DNA of 64,000 bases from Flavobacterium piscinae (GTDB taxonomy: Bacteria > Bacteroidota > Bacteroidia > Flavobacteriales > Flavobacteriaceae), in the NCBI RefSeq assembly GCF_004122145.1, contig NZ_SBKQ01000001.1, positions 329,723 through 393,722 of the forward strand, given 5' to 3'. A program made the position numbers and the translations under genes. The notes beneath the pieces were generated by a model. It was given only the letters and a program-made list of their open reading frames with translations. It made no database searches and was not told the DNA's origin. Below are positions 18,905-29,092 of this stretch, in pieces; position 1 is the stretch's first letter; the number at the start of each line of letters is the position of its first letter.

Positions 18905-20155
18905 TTATAATCCAAAAGCTTTTTTCACAGGATCTACGAAGTCTAATTTTTCCCAAGTAAATAATTCTACTTCAATAGTTTTTGATAAACCACCCGGAGC
19001 ATTAAATGTTTTAGTTATAGTTTCAGGAGTTCTGCCCATATGTCCATAAGCAGCCGTTTCACTGTAAATAGGATTTCTCAATTTCAAACGTTGTTCAATA
19101 AAATAAGGACGCATATCAAAGATATTTTCTACAATTTTACTGATTGCTCCATCTGTCATATTAACTTTAGAAGTGCCATAAGTATTTACATTAATAGAAG
19201 TTGGTTCTGCAACACCAATAGCATACGAAACTTGCACTAAAATTTCATCTGCAACACCGGCTGCAACCAAATTTTTTGCAATATGACGTGTTGCATAAGC
19301 CGCACTTCGATCTACTTTAGACGGGTCTTTACCTGAAAAAGCACCACCTCCGTGAGCTCCTTTTCCTCCATAGGTATCTACAATAATTTTTCTTCCGGTT
19401 AACCCGGTATCACCATGAGGACCTCCAATAACAAATTTTCCGGTTGGGTTGATGTGGTATTTAATGTTTTCATTAAATAAATGAGTATACTGTGGATTTT
19501 TAGAAATAACCCTTGGAATTAATATGCTAATAATGTCTTTTTTGATTTTCGCTAACATGGTTGGTTCATCAGCAAAGTCATCATGTTGTGTAGAAACTAC
19601 TATGGCGTCAATTCGAACGGGTTTGTTGTCATCAGAATATTCTAAAGTAACTTGAGATTTTGCGTCCGGACGCAAATACGTAATTTCATTGTTCTCTCTA
19701 CGTAAATCAGCCAATTCCTGTAACAATTGATGTGATAATTTCAAGGCCAACGGCATGAATTCTGCCGTTTCATTTGTAGCATAACCAAACATCATTCCTT
19801 GGTCGCCGGCACCTTGCTCTTCTTTACTCGCTCTGTCAACACCCTGATTAATATCGGCCGATTGTTCGTGAATAGCTGAAAGCACACCACATGAGTTAGC
19901 TTCAAACATATATTCGCTTTTAGTATAGCCAATCTTTCTAATTACATCACGTGCAATAGATTGTACATCCAAGTAAGTATTAGATTTTACCTCCCCGGCT
20001 AGAATTACTTGTCCTGTTGTAACCAATGTTTCACAAGCCACTTTTGATTCAGGGTCAAAAGCCAAAAAATTATCGATTAAAGCATCACTGATTTGATCTG
20101 CTACTTTGTCTGGATGTCCTTCGCTTACAGACTCTGACGTAAATAAATAAGCCAT
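18905..20155 (-). CDS. metK: S-adenosylmethionine synthetase
   Basis: A 416-residue cytoplasmic enzyme forming S-adenosylmethionine from methionine and ATP. Signature segments are [13 protein letters not shown] near the N-terminus, [12 protein letters not shown] in the middle, and [19 protein letters not shown] towards the C-terminus. It is slightly longer than the E. coli enzyme (384), as is usual in Bacteroidota. The gene stands alone. No SAM riboswitch was seen in its ~280 bp upstream region, in contrast to the metH operon 3 kb away. Confidence 0.97.
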   Translation of the reverse strand: MAYLFTSESVSEGHPDKVADQISDALIDNFLAFDPESKVACETLVTTGQVILAGEVKSNTYLDVQSIARDVIRKIGYTKSEYMFEANSCGVLSAIHEQSADINQGVDRASKEEQGAGDQGMMFGYATNETAEFMPLALKLSHQLLQELADLRRENNEITYLRPDAKSQVTLEYSDDNKPVRIDAIVVSTQHDDFADEPTMLAKIKKDIISILIPRVISKNPQYTHLFNENIKYHINPTGKFVIGGPHGDTGLTGRKIIVDTYGGKGAHGGGAFSGKDPSKVDRSAAYATRHIAKNLVAAGVADEILVQVSYAIGVAEPTSINVNTYGTSKVNMTDGAISKIVENIFDMRPYFIEQRLKLRNPIYSETAAYGHMGRTPETITKTFNAPGGLSKTIEVELFTWEKLDFVDPVKKAFGL

Positions 20156-20381
20156 AATTACAATTTAAATTACTGTTTTTTTCATTGTTAATATAAAAAG
20201 ATAACGGAAAAATAAATTGCATGAAAATAACTAAAGAAGAATTCTGCTTTAGCATTTTTTTATGAGGTTGCAATCAGTACAAATTTTTCCTCTAAATTAT
20301 CAGATGGCAAATGTATGGAGGTTTTTGTTAAAATAAAAATTATATCTTTTAAAAGTTTTTCATTACATTTTTATTCAAATG

Positions 20382-20411
20382 TTTGACTTTCAAAAAAAAG
20401 TTTTACTTTTA
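20382..20411 (+). promoter_or_regulatory. Candidate promoter of the first T9SS cargo gene
   Basis: TTTG (20382-20385) and TACTTTTA (20404-20411) are 18 bp apart, close to the Bacteroidota -33/-7 pair (TTTG / TAnnTTTG, one mismatch). The remaining bases between metK and this gene (20156-20381) are AT-rich and show nothing else I can name. Confidence 0.45.
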
Positions 20412-20438
20412 TACATTAAAATATAAAACTATTAATTT

Positions 20439-21665
20439 ATGAAAAAACTATTACTTTTTGTTTTTGCTTTTGTTCAATGTGCAATTTTTGCTCAAGGAGC
20501 TAGTTGTGAAACAGCTACTTCGGTGACTGTTGGTACATATACTTATGGCACAATTAATGGGACTTATCAGGCTGGTTGTTATACTACGGCAGATGTGACC
20601 TCTGGATTGTGGTATTCATTTAATTCTCCAACTGAGACTGTAGTTAGAATAAATACTAACATTGCTGCAAATCCTGCTACTGGAGATTCTAGAATTTCAG
20701 TTTTCGATGGTTCTTGTTTAGCCTTAGTATGCGTAAATGCTTCTGATGACGTTAGTGGTACAAATTATTTAACAGATTTGTCATTTTTAGCTGAGGCTAA
20801 TGTAACTTATTACATCCAATTCGATAACCGATGGGGAGCAGATGCCGATAATTTATCGTTCGAGGTTTCAACATTGCCTTCTCCATGTAGTTCGGAAGTA
20901 CCATTCAATGAGGTTTGGGCAAATCAATTTACTTGTTGGCGAGTTTTTAATACTGATGCGAATGGCTTGTCTTGGGCATTTAATAACGGTAATGATGTAA
21001 ATGGAGATACAGTAAACGATCCAATTGCATTGGTTTTTCCTACTGCAACAACTAATGGTCCTAAAAATGACTGGTTGATATCCAATGGTCTTTCACTTAC
21101 TGCAGGAAGCACTTGTCAAGTAGTTTTAACTTATAATGGTTTTAACAATCCTTTGCCTGCTAACGAAAGTTTTAGAGTTGTAATGCTTGATAGTAAATCA
21201 CCTGATGCTGCATTTAGTCAAGAAATTGGGTCTGAAACAGGAATAGTACAAAGTGGTGCAGGTGTACCAAACTTATTACCGGAAGCATATACATCTACTT
21301 TTGAGTTTGTACCACCAACTTCAGGAAATTATCACATTGGGGTACATTCAAATACAGGTTCAGCGGCAGGTATATTTATGTTATTTAGTGTTTCTTTGAC
21401 AGAGACTCTTAGCACGCAAGATTTCTTTGCTAATAATTTAAAGATTTCTCCAAATCCAACAAAAGATATTTTAAACTTATCTACGTCAACAACGTTGATT
21501 AACAATGTTGAAGTGACTGATTTAAATGGAAGAGTGGTTAAATCATTTAACTTAAGTGGAATATCTCAAACAGAATTAAATGTGTCTGATTTACAATCTG
21601 GAATGTATTTCATTTTAGTTGAAACTGATTTAGGAAAAGGTACCACCAAAATTGTTAAAAACTAA
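20439..21665 (+). CDS. Secreted protein with type IX secretion sorting domain
   Basis: A 408-residue secreted or cell-surface protein. A signal peptide (residues 1-19, IFAQ) is followed by a beta-rich domain with phrases such as GLWYSFNSPTETVVRINT and a second domain starting near CSSEVPFNEVW. The last ~80 residues (from FFANNLKISPNPTKD) are a type A T9SS C-terminal sorting domain, ending GKGTTKIVKN. This tail sends the protein through the type IX system across the outer membrane. No catalytic motif was seen; adhesion or binding is only a guess. It has its own promoter and terminator. Confidence 0.88.
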   Translation: MKKLLLFVFAFVQCAIFAQGASCETATSVTVGTYTYGTINGTYQAGCYTTADVTSGLWYSFNSPTETVVRINTNIAANPATGDSRISVFDGSCLALVCVNASDDVSGTNYLTDLSFLAEANVTYYIQFDNRWGADADNLSFEVSTLPSPCSSEVPFNEVWANQFTCWRVFNTDANGLSWAFNNGNDVNGDTVNDPIALVFPTATTNGPKNDWLISNGLSLTAGSTCQVVLTYNGFNNPLPANESFRVVMLDSKSPDAAFSQEIGSETGIVQSGAGVPNLLPEAYTSTFEFVPPTSGNYHIGVHSNTGSAAGIFMLFSVSLTETLSTQDFFANNLKISPNPTKDILNLSTSTTLINNVEVTDLNGRVVKSFNLSGISQTELNVSDLQSGMYFILVETDLGKGTTKIVKN

Positions 21666-21682
21666 ACATTAAATAAAACGTA

Positions 21683-21713
21683 AGAAGTCCGAAATTTTCG
21701 GACTTTTTTTTAA
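21683..21713 (+). terminator. Intrinsic terminator
   Basis: AAGTCCGAAA pairs with TTTCGGACTT, followed by a T run. Confidence 0.8.
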
Positions 21714-21762
21714 AATTATTTATTAATTTTTTATCTTAGGTTTAATATTTAAAAAATAAATC

Positions 21763-22665
21763 ATGAAAAAACTATTACTATTGGTATTATTTTGTACATC
21801 GTTTTTGACAGATGCTCAAACAACAATTTTTGCTGAAGATTGGGACGGAAACGGACCTGGAATCAGTGAATGGATTTTGTATAATCTTGACAACAGAACT
21901 CCAGTTGGACCTGGTGGAACTGATGGTGAGGCATTATCATTTTTAGTTCAAGATGCATGGACGGTTCTTTCGTTTGAACAAATTCAAGGAGCTAATCCTC
22001 TTTTTGAGGCATATCCTACGGCAGCAACTGGTATGGATGGAAATATTATTGCCAGCAATTCATGGTATAATCCAGTTGGTGTTGCAAACGATTGGCTTGT
22101 GTCTCCTTTGATTAGTATTCCAGTTGGAGCCACAAACATAAGTTTAAATTGGGCAGCTACAAGCTTAGGTAATACGACTTTTCTAGAAGATTACAGAGTT
22201 CATTTATCACCAACAGGTGGTTCTCAAGTGGCAAATTTTACAACTCTTTTAATTGATGTAAATAATGAGTTAAATACAGGTAACTATCGTGTACAACCTT
22301 TAAGTGACAATTTAGCAGGAACTTCTTTTAGAATTGCTTTTCAAAATGATGGAAATGATCAATATGTAATGTTTCTAGATAACATTACTGTAACAGCTAC
22401 AGTTACAGCATCAGCTGAAGATTTCTTTGCCAACAACCTAAAAATCTATCCTAATCCAACTAATGGCATGATTAACCTTTCTTCTACTACAACTTTAATC
22501 AATAATGTGTCGGTGACTGATTTAAATGGTAGAATTGTTAAATCTTTTTACTTAAGTGGAATTTCTCAAACAGAATTAAACGTTTCTGATTTAACTTCAG
22601 GGATGTATTTTGTTTCAGTTGAAACTGATTTAGGAAAAGGAACTACTAAAATAGTTAAAAACTAA
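21763..22665 (+). CDS. Secreted choice-of-anchor J-like protein with type IX secretion sorting domain
   Basis: A 300-residue secreted protein with signal peptide (MKKLLLLVLFCTSFLTDAQ) and a jelly-roll-like domain that resembles the choice-of-anchor J / cleaved-adhesin type (FAEDWDGNGPG at its start, ANDWLVSPLISIPVGA in the middle, VMFLDNITVTA at its end). The C-terminal ~80 residues are a type A T9SS sorting domain nearly identical to that of the preceding gene, whereas the N-terminal parts differ. It is likely a surface-exposed or released protein of unknown ligand. Confidence 0.87.
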   Translation: MKKLLLLVLFCTSFLTDAQTTIFAEDWDGNGPGISEWILYNLDNRTPVGPGGTDGEALSFLVQDAWTVLSFEQIQGANPLFEAYPTAATGMDGNIIASNSWYNPVGVANDWLVSPLISIPVGATNISLNWAATSLGNTTFLEDYRVHLSPTGGSQVANFTTLLIDVNNELNTGNYRVQPLSDNLAGTSFRIAFQNDGNDQYVMFLDNITVTATVTASAEDFFANNLKIYPNPTNGMINLSSTTTLINNVSVTDLNGRIVKSFYLSGISQTELNVSDLTSGMYFVSVETDLGKGTTKIVKN

Positions 22666-22685
22666 ATAGGTTATACATAATTAGG

Positions 22686-22714
22686 AAAATCCGGACTTAG
22701 TTCCGGATTTTTTT
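22686..22714 (+). terminator. Intrinsic terminator
   Basis: AAATCCGGA pairs with TCCGGATTT, followed by a T run. Confidence 0.8.
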
Positions 22715-22838
22715 TTAAAAGTCATCTAAATTAATAAATTATTTTTCTAAAAGATACGTAAAATATAGAGTAATTTTCTGTAATCATTAAAAAATAAAAT
22801 TTATTTTAGATATTTTTTCTAAATTACGAATACTTTTC

Positions 22839-22846
22839 TATATTTG
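22839..22846 (+). promoter_or_regulatory. Promoter -7 element of the riboswitch-metH transcript, TATATTTG
   Basis: Exact TAnnTTTG match. Transcription starting a few bases downstream would include the whole SAM riboswitch from 22870. Confidence 0.6.
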
Positions 22847-22867
22847 CCCCGTTCATACACATACTGA

Positions 22868-22970
22868 TCGTTATCACGAAAGCCGGAGGGAATAGACCCT
22901 GTGAAAGCTTAGCAACCCTGCAACTGTAGAAGGTGCTACATTCTATTCGCCACGGCGAAACAGATAACCC
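22868..22970 (+). ncRNA. SAM riboswitch (SAM-I type) upstream of metH
   Basis: The leader carries the conserved parts of the S-box/SAM-I aptamer in order. P1 is formed by GTTATC (22870-22875) with GATAAC (22963-22968). Between them lie GGAGGGA (22885-22891), GTGAAAGC, GCAACCC (22912-22918), GGTGC (22932-22936) and a small P4-like hairpin, TCGCC/GGCGA. It should repress the split metH genes when S-adenosylmethionine is plentiful. A short GC stem with a T7 run at 23040-23058 could be the expression platform, but this is uncertain. Confidence 0.9.
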
Positions 22971-23016
22971 GTTTATTTTCTCTATTTCCTGATAATTTTT
23001 TTAGTTAGAAGCTAAT

Positions 23017-23152
23017 CCCGCTTTCCGCTGCAATTTTTTGCCGCATCCGGCTTTTTTTCTACGCTTCAAAAAGAGCTTCCGTTGGTCGCTTTTTTAAAGC
23101 AAGAAAAAATAGCCGTCTGTTCCAAAAAATTTACGCTACAATCGGGGCTAGG
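23017..23152. repeat. Dispersed intergenic repeat, copy 1
   Basis: A ~135 bp element whose ends read CCCGCTTTCCGCTGCAA and ACAATCGGGGCTAGG, with the core AAGAGCTTCCGTTGGTCGCT (23071-23090) and a following CAAGAAAAAAT. The same order occurs at 44690-44820 and 63103-63237. This copy lies in the 5' leader of metH, between riboswitch and start codon. The GCCG/CGGC stem with T run at 23040-23058 is inside it. Confidence 0.8.
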
Positions 23153-23174
23153 TGTCGGTGCAACATGCAAGTCA

Positions 23175-23213
23175 TAGCGAACTTTGCGTAAACTCTTTGC
23201 GAACTTTGCGGTT
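23175..23213. repeat. Short degenerate tandem repeat before metH
   Basis: Repeats of a ~9-mer related to GCGAACTTT / CTTTGCGAA, ending 12 bp before the metH start codon. Confidence 0.6.
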
Positions 23214-23225
23214 AAAAAAAATAAA

Positions 23226-24215
23226 ATGTTAGAAATAGAAAAAGCCATACAAGAAAGAATCCTCGTCCTCGACGGAGCCATGGGAACGATGTTACAACGA
23301 AACAACTTCTCCGAAGAAGATTTTCGCGGCGAACGTTTCAAAGATTTTCCACATCCTTTAAAAGGAAATAACGACTTACTTTCCATCACCCAACCCGAGG
23401 CAGTAAAAGCCGTCCATCGAGCCTATTTTCAAGCCGGTGCTGACATCGTAGAAACGAACACTTTTTCAGGAAACACCATCGGAATGGCCGATTATCATCT
23501 CGAAGAGTTGGTTTATGAACTCAACTATCAATCTGCTAAAATCGCCCGCGAAGTTGCCGATGAATTCACCGATAAACCACGTTTTGTCGCCGGTTCCATT
23601 GGGCCAACCAACCGAACTGCATCCATGAGTCCGGACGTGAACGACCCTGGATTTCGTGCCGTAACTTTTGACGATTTGCGCATCGCTTACAAACAACAAG
23701 TAGAAGCTCTTATCGATGGAGGTTGTGATGTTTTATTAGTAGAAACCATCTTCGACACACTCAACGCCAAAGCCGCCCTTTTTGCCATCGAAGAAGTCAA
23801 AGAAGAACGAAATCTTGATATTCCGGTTATGGTGTCGGGAACAATTACCGATGCATCCGGACGAACCCTTTCCGGACAAACCGTTGAAGCTTTTTTAATT
23901 TCGATTTCACATATTCCATTATTAAGTATCGGATTCAATTGTGCTCTTGGTGCAGACCAATTGAAACCTTACTTGAAACGACTAGCGATGAATACGCAGT
24001 TAAATATTTCAGCTCATCCCAATGCAGGATTACCCAACGCTTTTGGGCACTACGACCAAACTCCGGAAGAAATGCAAGCGTTAATCCGTGACTATTTGCA
24101 AGATAATTTAGTCAACATTATTGGTGGTTGTTGCGGCACAACGCCGGAACACATCAAATTAATTGCCGAAGTAGCGAAAGAATTTAAACCCAGACAAATT
24201 TTAGAAATGAAATAA
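23226..24215 (+). CDS. metH: Methionine synthase, homocysteine-binding part (split MetH, N-terminal)
   Basis: A 329-residue protein equal to the first module of cobalamin-dependent methionine synthase, which activates homocysteine on zinc. It starts with the family phrase [14 protein letters not shown]. The zinc-binding cysteines are in GFNCALG and [10 protein letters not shown]. The ATG at 23226 matches the usual N-terminus; an in-frame ATG at 23184 falls in the tandem repeat. The stop overlaps the start of the second part (TAATG), so both halves are made together. It is controlled by the SAM riboswitch upstream. Confidence 0.93.
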   Translation: MLEIEKAIQERILVLDGAMGTMLQRNNFSEEDFRGERFKDFPHPLKGNNDLLSITQPEAVKAVHRAYFQAGADIVETNTFSGNTIGMADYHLEELVYELNYQSAKIAREVADEFTDKPRFVAGSIGPTNRTASMSPDVNDPGFRAVTFDDLRIAYKQQVEALIDGGCDVLLVETIFDTLNAKAALFAIEEVKEERNLDIPVMVSGTITDASGRTLSGQTVEAFLISISHIPLLSIGFNCALGADQLKPYLKRLAMNTQLNISAHPNAGLPNAFGHYDQTPEEMQALIRDYLQDNLVNIIGGCCGTTPEHIKLIAEVAKEFKPRQILEMK

Positions 24216-26902
24216 TGCCAGAAGCAGTTTGTAAAAAATATTTGAAACTATCCGGTCTTGAACCACTCGTCATAACACCTGAAACGAATTTCGTAAATGT
24301 GGGCGAACGTACAAATGTGACCGGGTCACGAAAGTTTCTCCGATTAATCAAAGAAGAAAAGTACGAAGAAGCTCTTGATATTGCCAGAAATCAAGTGGAA
24401 GGAGGAGCTCAAATCATCGACGTCAACATGGACGAAGGAATGTTGGATGGCGTTTATGCAATGACCAAATTCCTAAATCTAATTGCCGCCGAACCTGATA
24501 TTGCAAGAGTTCCGGTGATGATAGACAGTTCTAAATGGGAAATCATCGAAGCCGGATTAAAAGTCATTCAAGGAAAAGGTGTTGTAAACTCCATTTCGTT
24601 AAAAGAAGGAGAAGTAACGTTTATTCATCACGCCAAATTAATTAAACGTTACGGAGCAGCTGTCATCGTAATGGCTTTTGATGAAAACGGTCAAGCGGAT
24701 ACCTATGAAAGACGTATCGAAATTTGTAAAAGAAGCTACGATATATTAGTCGAAAAAGTAGGTTTTCCGGCTGAAGACATCATTTTCGACCCCAATATTT
24801 TCCCGGTTGCTACCGGAATGGAGGAACATAAATTAAATGCGGTAGATTTTTTCAGAGCAACCAAATGGATTCGAGAAAATTTACCTTATGCACATGTTTC
24901 CGGTGGTGTGAGCAACGTTTCCTTTTCGTTTCGTGGGAATGATAAAGTGCGAGAAGCCATGCATTCTGCGTTCCTTTATCACGCCATACAAAATGGAATG
25001 ACAATGGGAATTGTGAATCCTGAAATGCTGGAAATTTATGATGAAATCGATAAGAATTTATTAGAATACGTTGAAGATGTTTTATTAAACCGAAAAGAAG
25101 ATGCCACTGAATTGCTTTTGGCTTTAGCCGAAAGTTATAAAGGAGATTTCAAAGTCAATGAAAAAGCTATACAAGAATGGCGAAATGGTTCGGTTCAAGA
25201 ACGATTGACTCATTCCTTAGTCAAAGGAATTGATGAATTCATCGAAATTGATGTAGAAGAAGCCAGACTAAATGCTTCAAAAGCAATCGAAGTCATTGAA
25301 ATCAATTTAATGGCAGGAATGAATGTCGTAGGCGATTTATTTGGTAGCGGAAAAATGTTTTTGCCGCAAGTGGTTAAATCGGCTCGCGTGATGAAAAAAG
25401 CGGTAGCTTATCTTCTTCCTTTTATCGAAGCTGAAAAAGATTCAACCACTTCATCATCCGCCGGAAAAGTATTGATGGCAACCGTTAAAGGCGATGTTCA
25501 TGATATTGGAAAAAATATTGTGGCAGTTGTATTAGCCTGTAACAATTTTGAAATTGTCGATTTAGGTGTCATGGTTCCGCCGGAAAAAATCATTGAAACC
25601 GCAATTCGTGAAAACGTTGATATTATAGGATTAAGCGGATTAATTACACCATCGTTGGATGAAATGGTTTCTTTGACCAAAGAAATGGATAAGTTGAATA
25701 TTAAAATCCCAATTATGATTGGTGGGGCAACTACTTCTCGTGCCCATACTGCTGTGAAAATTGCACCCGAATATCGAGAAACCGTTGTGCATGTGAATGA
25801 TGCTTCGCGAGCTGTAACAGTTGCAACGAATTTATTGCAGCCCGAAACTAAAACAGTTTATGCTAAAACATTACGAGAGGAATATGACCAACTTCGTGAA
25901 GGGTATCTGAACAGAAGTAGAGAGAAGAATTTTTTGTCGATAACTGAAGCAAGAAAAAATAAATTGCAACTCGATTGGAAAAATTATCATGTAACAAAAC
26001 CCAATTTTATCGGAGTAAAAACCATTGAAGTAGAATTATCCGAGTTAGTTGATTTTATCGATTGGACACCCTTTTTTCAATCGTGGGAATTGTATGGAAA
26101 ATATCCGACTATATTAACTGATGAAGTGGTAGGTGAACAAGCCTCCCATTTATTCGCTGATGCTCAAAAAATGTTACAACAAATCGTAAATGAAAAATGG
26201 TTTACCGCTAAAGGAATTCTCGGAATTTTTCCGGCTAGTTCAATAAATGATGATGACATAGCAGTTTTCCCGACAACAGAAAACGGACAACCAACAACGT
26301 TTTTGACCTTAAGACAACAATCCCAAAAAACCGCCGGAGCACCAAATATAGCTCTTGCCGATTTCATCGCTCCCAAAGATTCGGGAAAGCAAGATTATAT
26401 CGGTTGTTTTTGTGTCACAACCGGATTTGGCGTGGATGAAAAAGCATCCGAGTTTGAAAAGCAGTTAGATGATTATAATTCTATTTTAGTAAAAGCTTTG
26501 GGTGACCGATTGGCAGAAGCTTTTGCCGAATATTTACATCTCAAAGTGCGAAAAGAAATTTGGGGACATTCTTCCGATGAAAAATTATCAAATGAAGATT
26601 TAATCAAAGAAAATTATACCGGAATTCGTCCGGCTCCGGGTTACCCTGCTTGTCCGGATCATTTAGAAAAACCTACCATTTGGAAATTGTTAAATGTAGA
26701 AGAAAAAATAGGCGTAAAATTAACCGAAAGCATGGCCATGTGGCCGGCAGCATCGGTTTCCGGTTATTATTTTGCTCATCCGGAAAGCAAATATTTCGGA
26801 TTGGGTAAAATAAAAATAGACCAAGTAGAAGAATACGCCAAACGAAGAAATATCAGTGTAGAAATGGCGATGAAATGGCTTTCGCCGAATATAGCAGAGT
26901 AA
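24215..26902 (+). CDS. metH: Methionine synthase, folate, cobalamin and reactivation modules (split MetH, C-terminal)
   Basis: An 895-residue protein carrying the remaining modules of MetH. The pterin-binding domain starts with [18 protein letters not shown]. The cobalamin-binding Rossmann domain contains the DxHxxG motif at residues 427-432 (DVHDIG), H429 being the expected lower cobalt ligand. The C-terminal SAM-binding reactivation domain shows [12 protein letters not shown]. Together with the upstream 329-residue protein it transfers methyl from 5-methyltetrahydrofolate to homocysteine. The 1-base overlap with the first part suggests strict coupling. metF follows after 76 bp. Confidence 0.95.
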   Translation: MPEAVCKKYLKLSGLEPLVITPETNFVNVGERTNVTGSRKFLRLIKEEKYEEALDIARNQVEGGAQIIDVNMDEGMLDGVYAMTKFLNLIAAEPDIARVPVMIDSSKWEIIEAGLKVIQGKGVVNSISLKEGEVTFIHHAKLIKRYGAAVIVMAFDENGQADTYERRIEICKRSYDILVEKVGFPAEDIIFDPNIFPVATGMEEHKLNAVDFFRATKWIRENLPYAHVSGGVSNVSFSFRGNDKVREAMHSAFLYHAIQNGMTMGIVNPEMLEIYDEIDKNLLEYVEDVLLNRKEDATELLLALAESYKGDFKVNEKAIQEWRNGSVQERLTHSLVKGIDEFIEIDVEEARLNASKAIEVIEINLMAGMNVVGDLFGSGKMFLPQVVKSARVMKKAVAYLLPFIEAEKDSTTSSSAGKVLMATVKGDVHDIGKNIVAVVLACNNFEIVDLGVMVPPEKIIETAIRENVDIIGLSGLITPSLDEMVSLTKEMDKLNIKIPIMIGGATTSRAHTAVKIAPEYRETVVHVNDASRAVTVATNLLQPETKTVYAKTLREEYDQLREGYLNRSREKNFLSITEARKNKLQLDWKNYHVTKPNFIGVKTIEVELSELVDFIDWTPFFQSWELYGKYPTILTDEVVGEQASHLFADAQKMLQQIVNEKWFTAKGILGIFPASSINDDDIAVFPTTENGQPTTFLTLRQQSQKTAGAPNIALADFIAPKDSGKQDYIGCFCVTTGFGVDEKASEFEKQLDDYNSILVKALGDRLAEAFAEYLHLKVRKEIWGHSSDEKLSNEDLIKENYTGIRPAPGYPACPDHLEKPTIWKLLNVEEKIGVKLTESMAMWPAASVSGYYFAHPESKYFGLGKIKIDQVEEYAKRRNISVEMAMKWLSPNIAE

Positions 26903-26908
26903 TAATTT

Positions 26909-26978
26909 GTTTCATGTTTCAAGTTTCAAGTTGTTCTACCAACCTGAAACCTGAAACCTGAAACCTGAAACTTAAAAC
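26909..26978. repeat. CCTGAAA heptamer array forming an inverted repeat before metF
   Basis: GTTTCAA-type heptamers (26918-26932) face four CCTGAAA heptamers (26943-26970). The two arms can pair over about 18 bases with two mismatches. The array ends directly at the metF start codon. Confidence 0.75.
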
Positions 26979-27935
26979 ATGAAAGTAACCCAACATATCG
27001 AAAACGCCAACGGCAAACCCTTATTCTCCTTTGAAATTTTACCGCCATTAAAAGGTCAAAATATTCAATCTATTTTTGATTCGATTGATCCGCTGATGGA
27101 ATTTAATCCACCTTTTATTGATGTAACCTATCATCGTGAAGAATATGAATTCAAAGAATTACCCAGCGGATTATTACAAAAGAAAATTGTAAAAAAACGT
27201 CCCGGAACGGTGGGGATTTGTGCGGGAATTCAAAATAAATATGAGGTGGATGCTATTCCGCATATTTTGTGTGGCGGATTTACTAAAGAAGATACCGAAA
27301 ATTTATTAATTGATTTAGATTTTCTTGGGATTGATAATGTAGTGGCTCTTCGTGGCGATGCTTTGAAAAACGAAATTTATTTCAAACCTGAGAAAGAAGG
27401 GAATGAATACGCATCAGAGTTGGTAACACAAATTCATAATTTAAATAAAGGTATTTATTTGGATGAAGATTTACAAAATTCATCGTGTACCAATTTTTGT
27501 ATTGGTGTTGCCGGTTATCCCGAAAAACATATGGAAGCACCCAGTATGGACAGCGACATTCATTTTTTAAAACAAAAAATCAAAAACGGAGCAGATTATA
27601 TCATCACACAGATGTTTTTTGATAATCAAAAGTTTTTTGATTTTGTTGCCAAATGCAGAGCAGCCGGAATTACAGTCCCAATTATACCGGGATTAAAACC
27701 CATAGCGACCAAAAAGCAATTGAATTTGATTCCGCATCGATTCAAAGTGGATTTACCTGACGATTTAATTATGGCTGTGGTTAAAGCTAAAGATAATGAT
27801 GCCGTAAAACAAATCGGAATTGAATGGTGTATTGCTCAAAGTAAAGAATTGGTTGCAGCCGGAATTCCGGTTCTACATTATTATTCGATGGGAAAAGCAG
27901 AAAATATTAAAGCAATTGCAAAGGAGATATTTTAA
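26979..27935 (+). CDS. metF: Methylenetetrahydrofolate reductase
   Basis: A 318-residue FAD-dependent cytoplasmic enzyme that reduces 5,10-methylene- to 5-methyltetrahydrofolate, the methyl donor used by MetH. Family phrases: FSFEILPPLKG at the start, PPFIDVTYHR, NVVALRGD, GADYIITQMFFD and PIIPGLKPI. The length is normal. It is the third gene of the riboswitch-controlled methionine operon, although a repeat hairpin lies between it and metH and could affect read-through or message processing. Confidence 0.95.
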   Translation: MKVTQHIENANGKPLFSFEILPPLKGQNIQSIFDSIDPLMEFNPPFIDVTYHREEYEFKELPSGLLQKKIVKKRPGTVGICAGIQNKYEVDAIPHILCGGFTKEDTENLLIDLDFLGIDNVVALRGDALKNEIYFKPEKEGNEYASELVTQIHNLNKGIYLDEDLQNSSCTNFCIGVAGYPEKHMEAPSMDSDIHFLKQKIKNGADYIITQMFFDNQKFFDFVAKCRAAGITVPIIPGLKPIATKKQLNLIPHRFKVDLPDDLIMAVVKAKDNDAVKQIGIEWCIAQSKELVAAGIPVLHYYSMGKAENIKAIAKEIF

Positions 27936-27977
27936 ACTCAATTGATTCATAAAGTTTTCTTACTAATTTTATTCTGT

Positions 27978-27985
27978 TATATTTG
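27978..27985 (+). promoter_or_regulatory. Candidate promoter -7 element TATATTTG
   Basis: Exact TAnnTTTG match 18 bp before the lipid A deacylase-like gene. Confidence 0.5.
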
Positions 27986-28002
27986 CCGGAATAACTTTTA
28001 GA

Positions 28003-29088
28003 ATGAGGAAACTTTATTTTTTTTTATTGCTTTTTACATCATTCCTCTCAGCTCAGGAAAAAACAGAAACAACCGCATTGGATGTCCAATATTTTAGGGG
28101 AAATGTTTTACCTCACACTGACGATTTACAACATTTTTTGCAAGGTCATCCTGATGGCGTATTAATTAGTTTGTATAAAAAAACCTATGGACATCAAGAA
28201 TGGGAAAGAGCATTTAACTATCCGGATTATGGTGGTTATTTCATTTTTCAAGATTTTAAAAATGATATTTTAGGAAAGGTTTATGGCGTTGGAGCTCACT
28301 ACAATTTTTATTTTTTAAATCGTAAAGTTCAGTTTAAAATTGCACAAGGAGTAGCTTATACAACTGATCCCCATGATAAAGAAACCAATAGTAAAAATTA
28401 TGCTTTTGGTTCAAAAATAGTAGCTAATACTAATTTTGCACTAAATTATTCCACACCGCTTGTTGATCGATTTGAATTAAAAGCAGGATTATTATTCACT
28501 CATTTTTCAAACGGTAGAATTAAAGCTCCCAACAGCGGAGTGAATTCCTATGGCGTGAATCTTGGTGTAACCTATAATTTTCAAGAGCCACTTGAAAGAC
28601 AAATTGATACCTTGCCCAAAATTAAATTTACGGAACCGATAAAATATAATTTAGTTTTAAGAACCGGAATTAGCGAAAATCCTATTATTGGAAGTGGTCA
28701 AAAACCATTTTTTCATCCTGCTTTTTATGTTGATAAACGGATAAGTAGAAAAAGTGCTTTTCAATTAGGAGCAGAAGTTTTTTTTACCAATTCTTACAAA
28801 GAATTTATCAAGTTTCAATCCATAGCTTATCCTGAAGAAAATGTAACAGCAGATACAGACTATAAAAGAGCGGGTGTATTTGTTGGGTATGAACTATTTA
28901 TCAATAGAATTTCGCTAGAAGCACAAGTAGGATACTATGTCTATCAACCCTACAAGTCAGATATACCTGTTTATGATAGGGTTGGAATGAAATATTACAT
29001 TACTAAAAAAGTATTCACAGGATTATCAATAAAAACCCATATTTTCTTGGCAGAGGCAATGGAGTTTGTGATGGGAGTAAGATTTTAA
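28003..29088 (+). CDS. Acyloxyacyl hydrolase / PagL-like lipid A 3-O-deacylase
   Basis: A 361-residue outer-membrane protein with signal peptide (FTSFLSAQ). It resembles the PagL family, small barrels that remove an acyl chain from lipid A. The family active-site region HxSN is seen as H167-F-S-N170, followed by the conserved pattern of Asn, Gly and Asn residues (GVNSYGVNLG). It is longer than proteobacterial PagL (~170 residues), with a second beta-rich half after residue ~210. Enzymatic activity is inferred from the family. The GIN-domain lipoprotein gene follows after 4 bp. Confidence 0.75.
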   Translation: MRKLYFFLLLFTSFLSAQEKTETTALDVQYFRGNVLPHTDDLQHFLQGHPDGVLISLYKKTYGHQEWERAFNYPDYGGYFIFQDFKNDILGKVYGVGAHYNFYFLNRKVQFKIAQGVAYTTDPHDKETNSKNYAFGSKIVANTNFALNYSTPLVDRFELKAGLLFTHFSNGRIKAPNSGVNSYGVNLGVTYNFQEPLERQIDTLPKIKFTEPIKYNLVLRTGISENPIIGSGQKPFFHPAFYVDKRISRKSAFQLGAEVFFTNSYKEFIKFQSIAYPEENVTADTDYKRAGVFVGYELFINRISLEAQVGYYVYQPYKSDIPVYDRVGMKYYITKKVFTGLSIKTHIFLAEAMEFVMGVRF

Positions 29089-29092
29089 TACG

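Noticed and set aside
20156..20438. A second SAM riboswitch before metK
   Set aside because: None of the conserved SAM-I segments (GGAGGGA, GCAACC, GGTGC) was found on the minus strand here.
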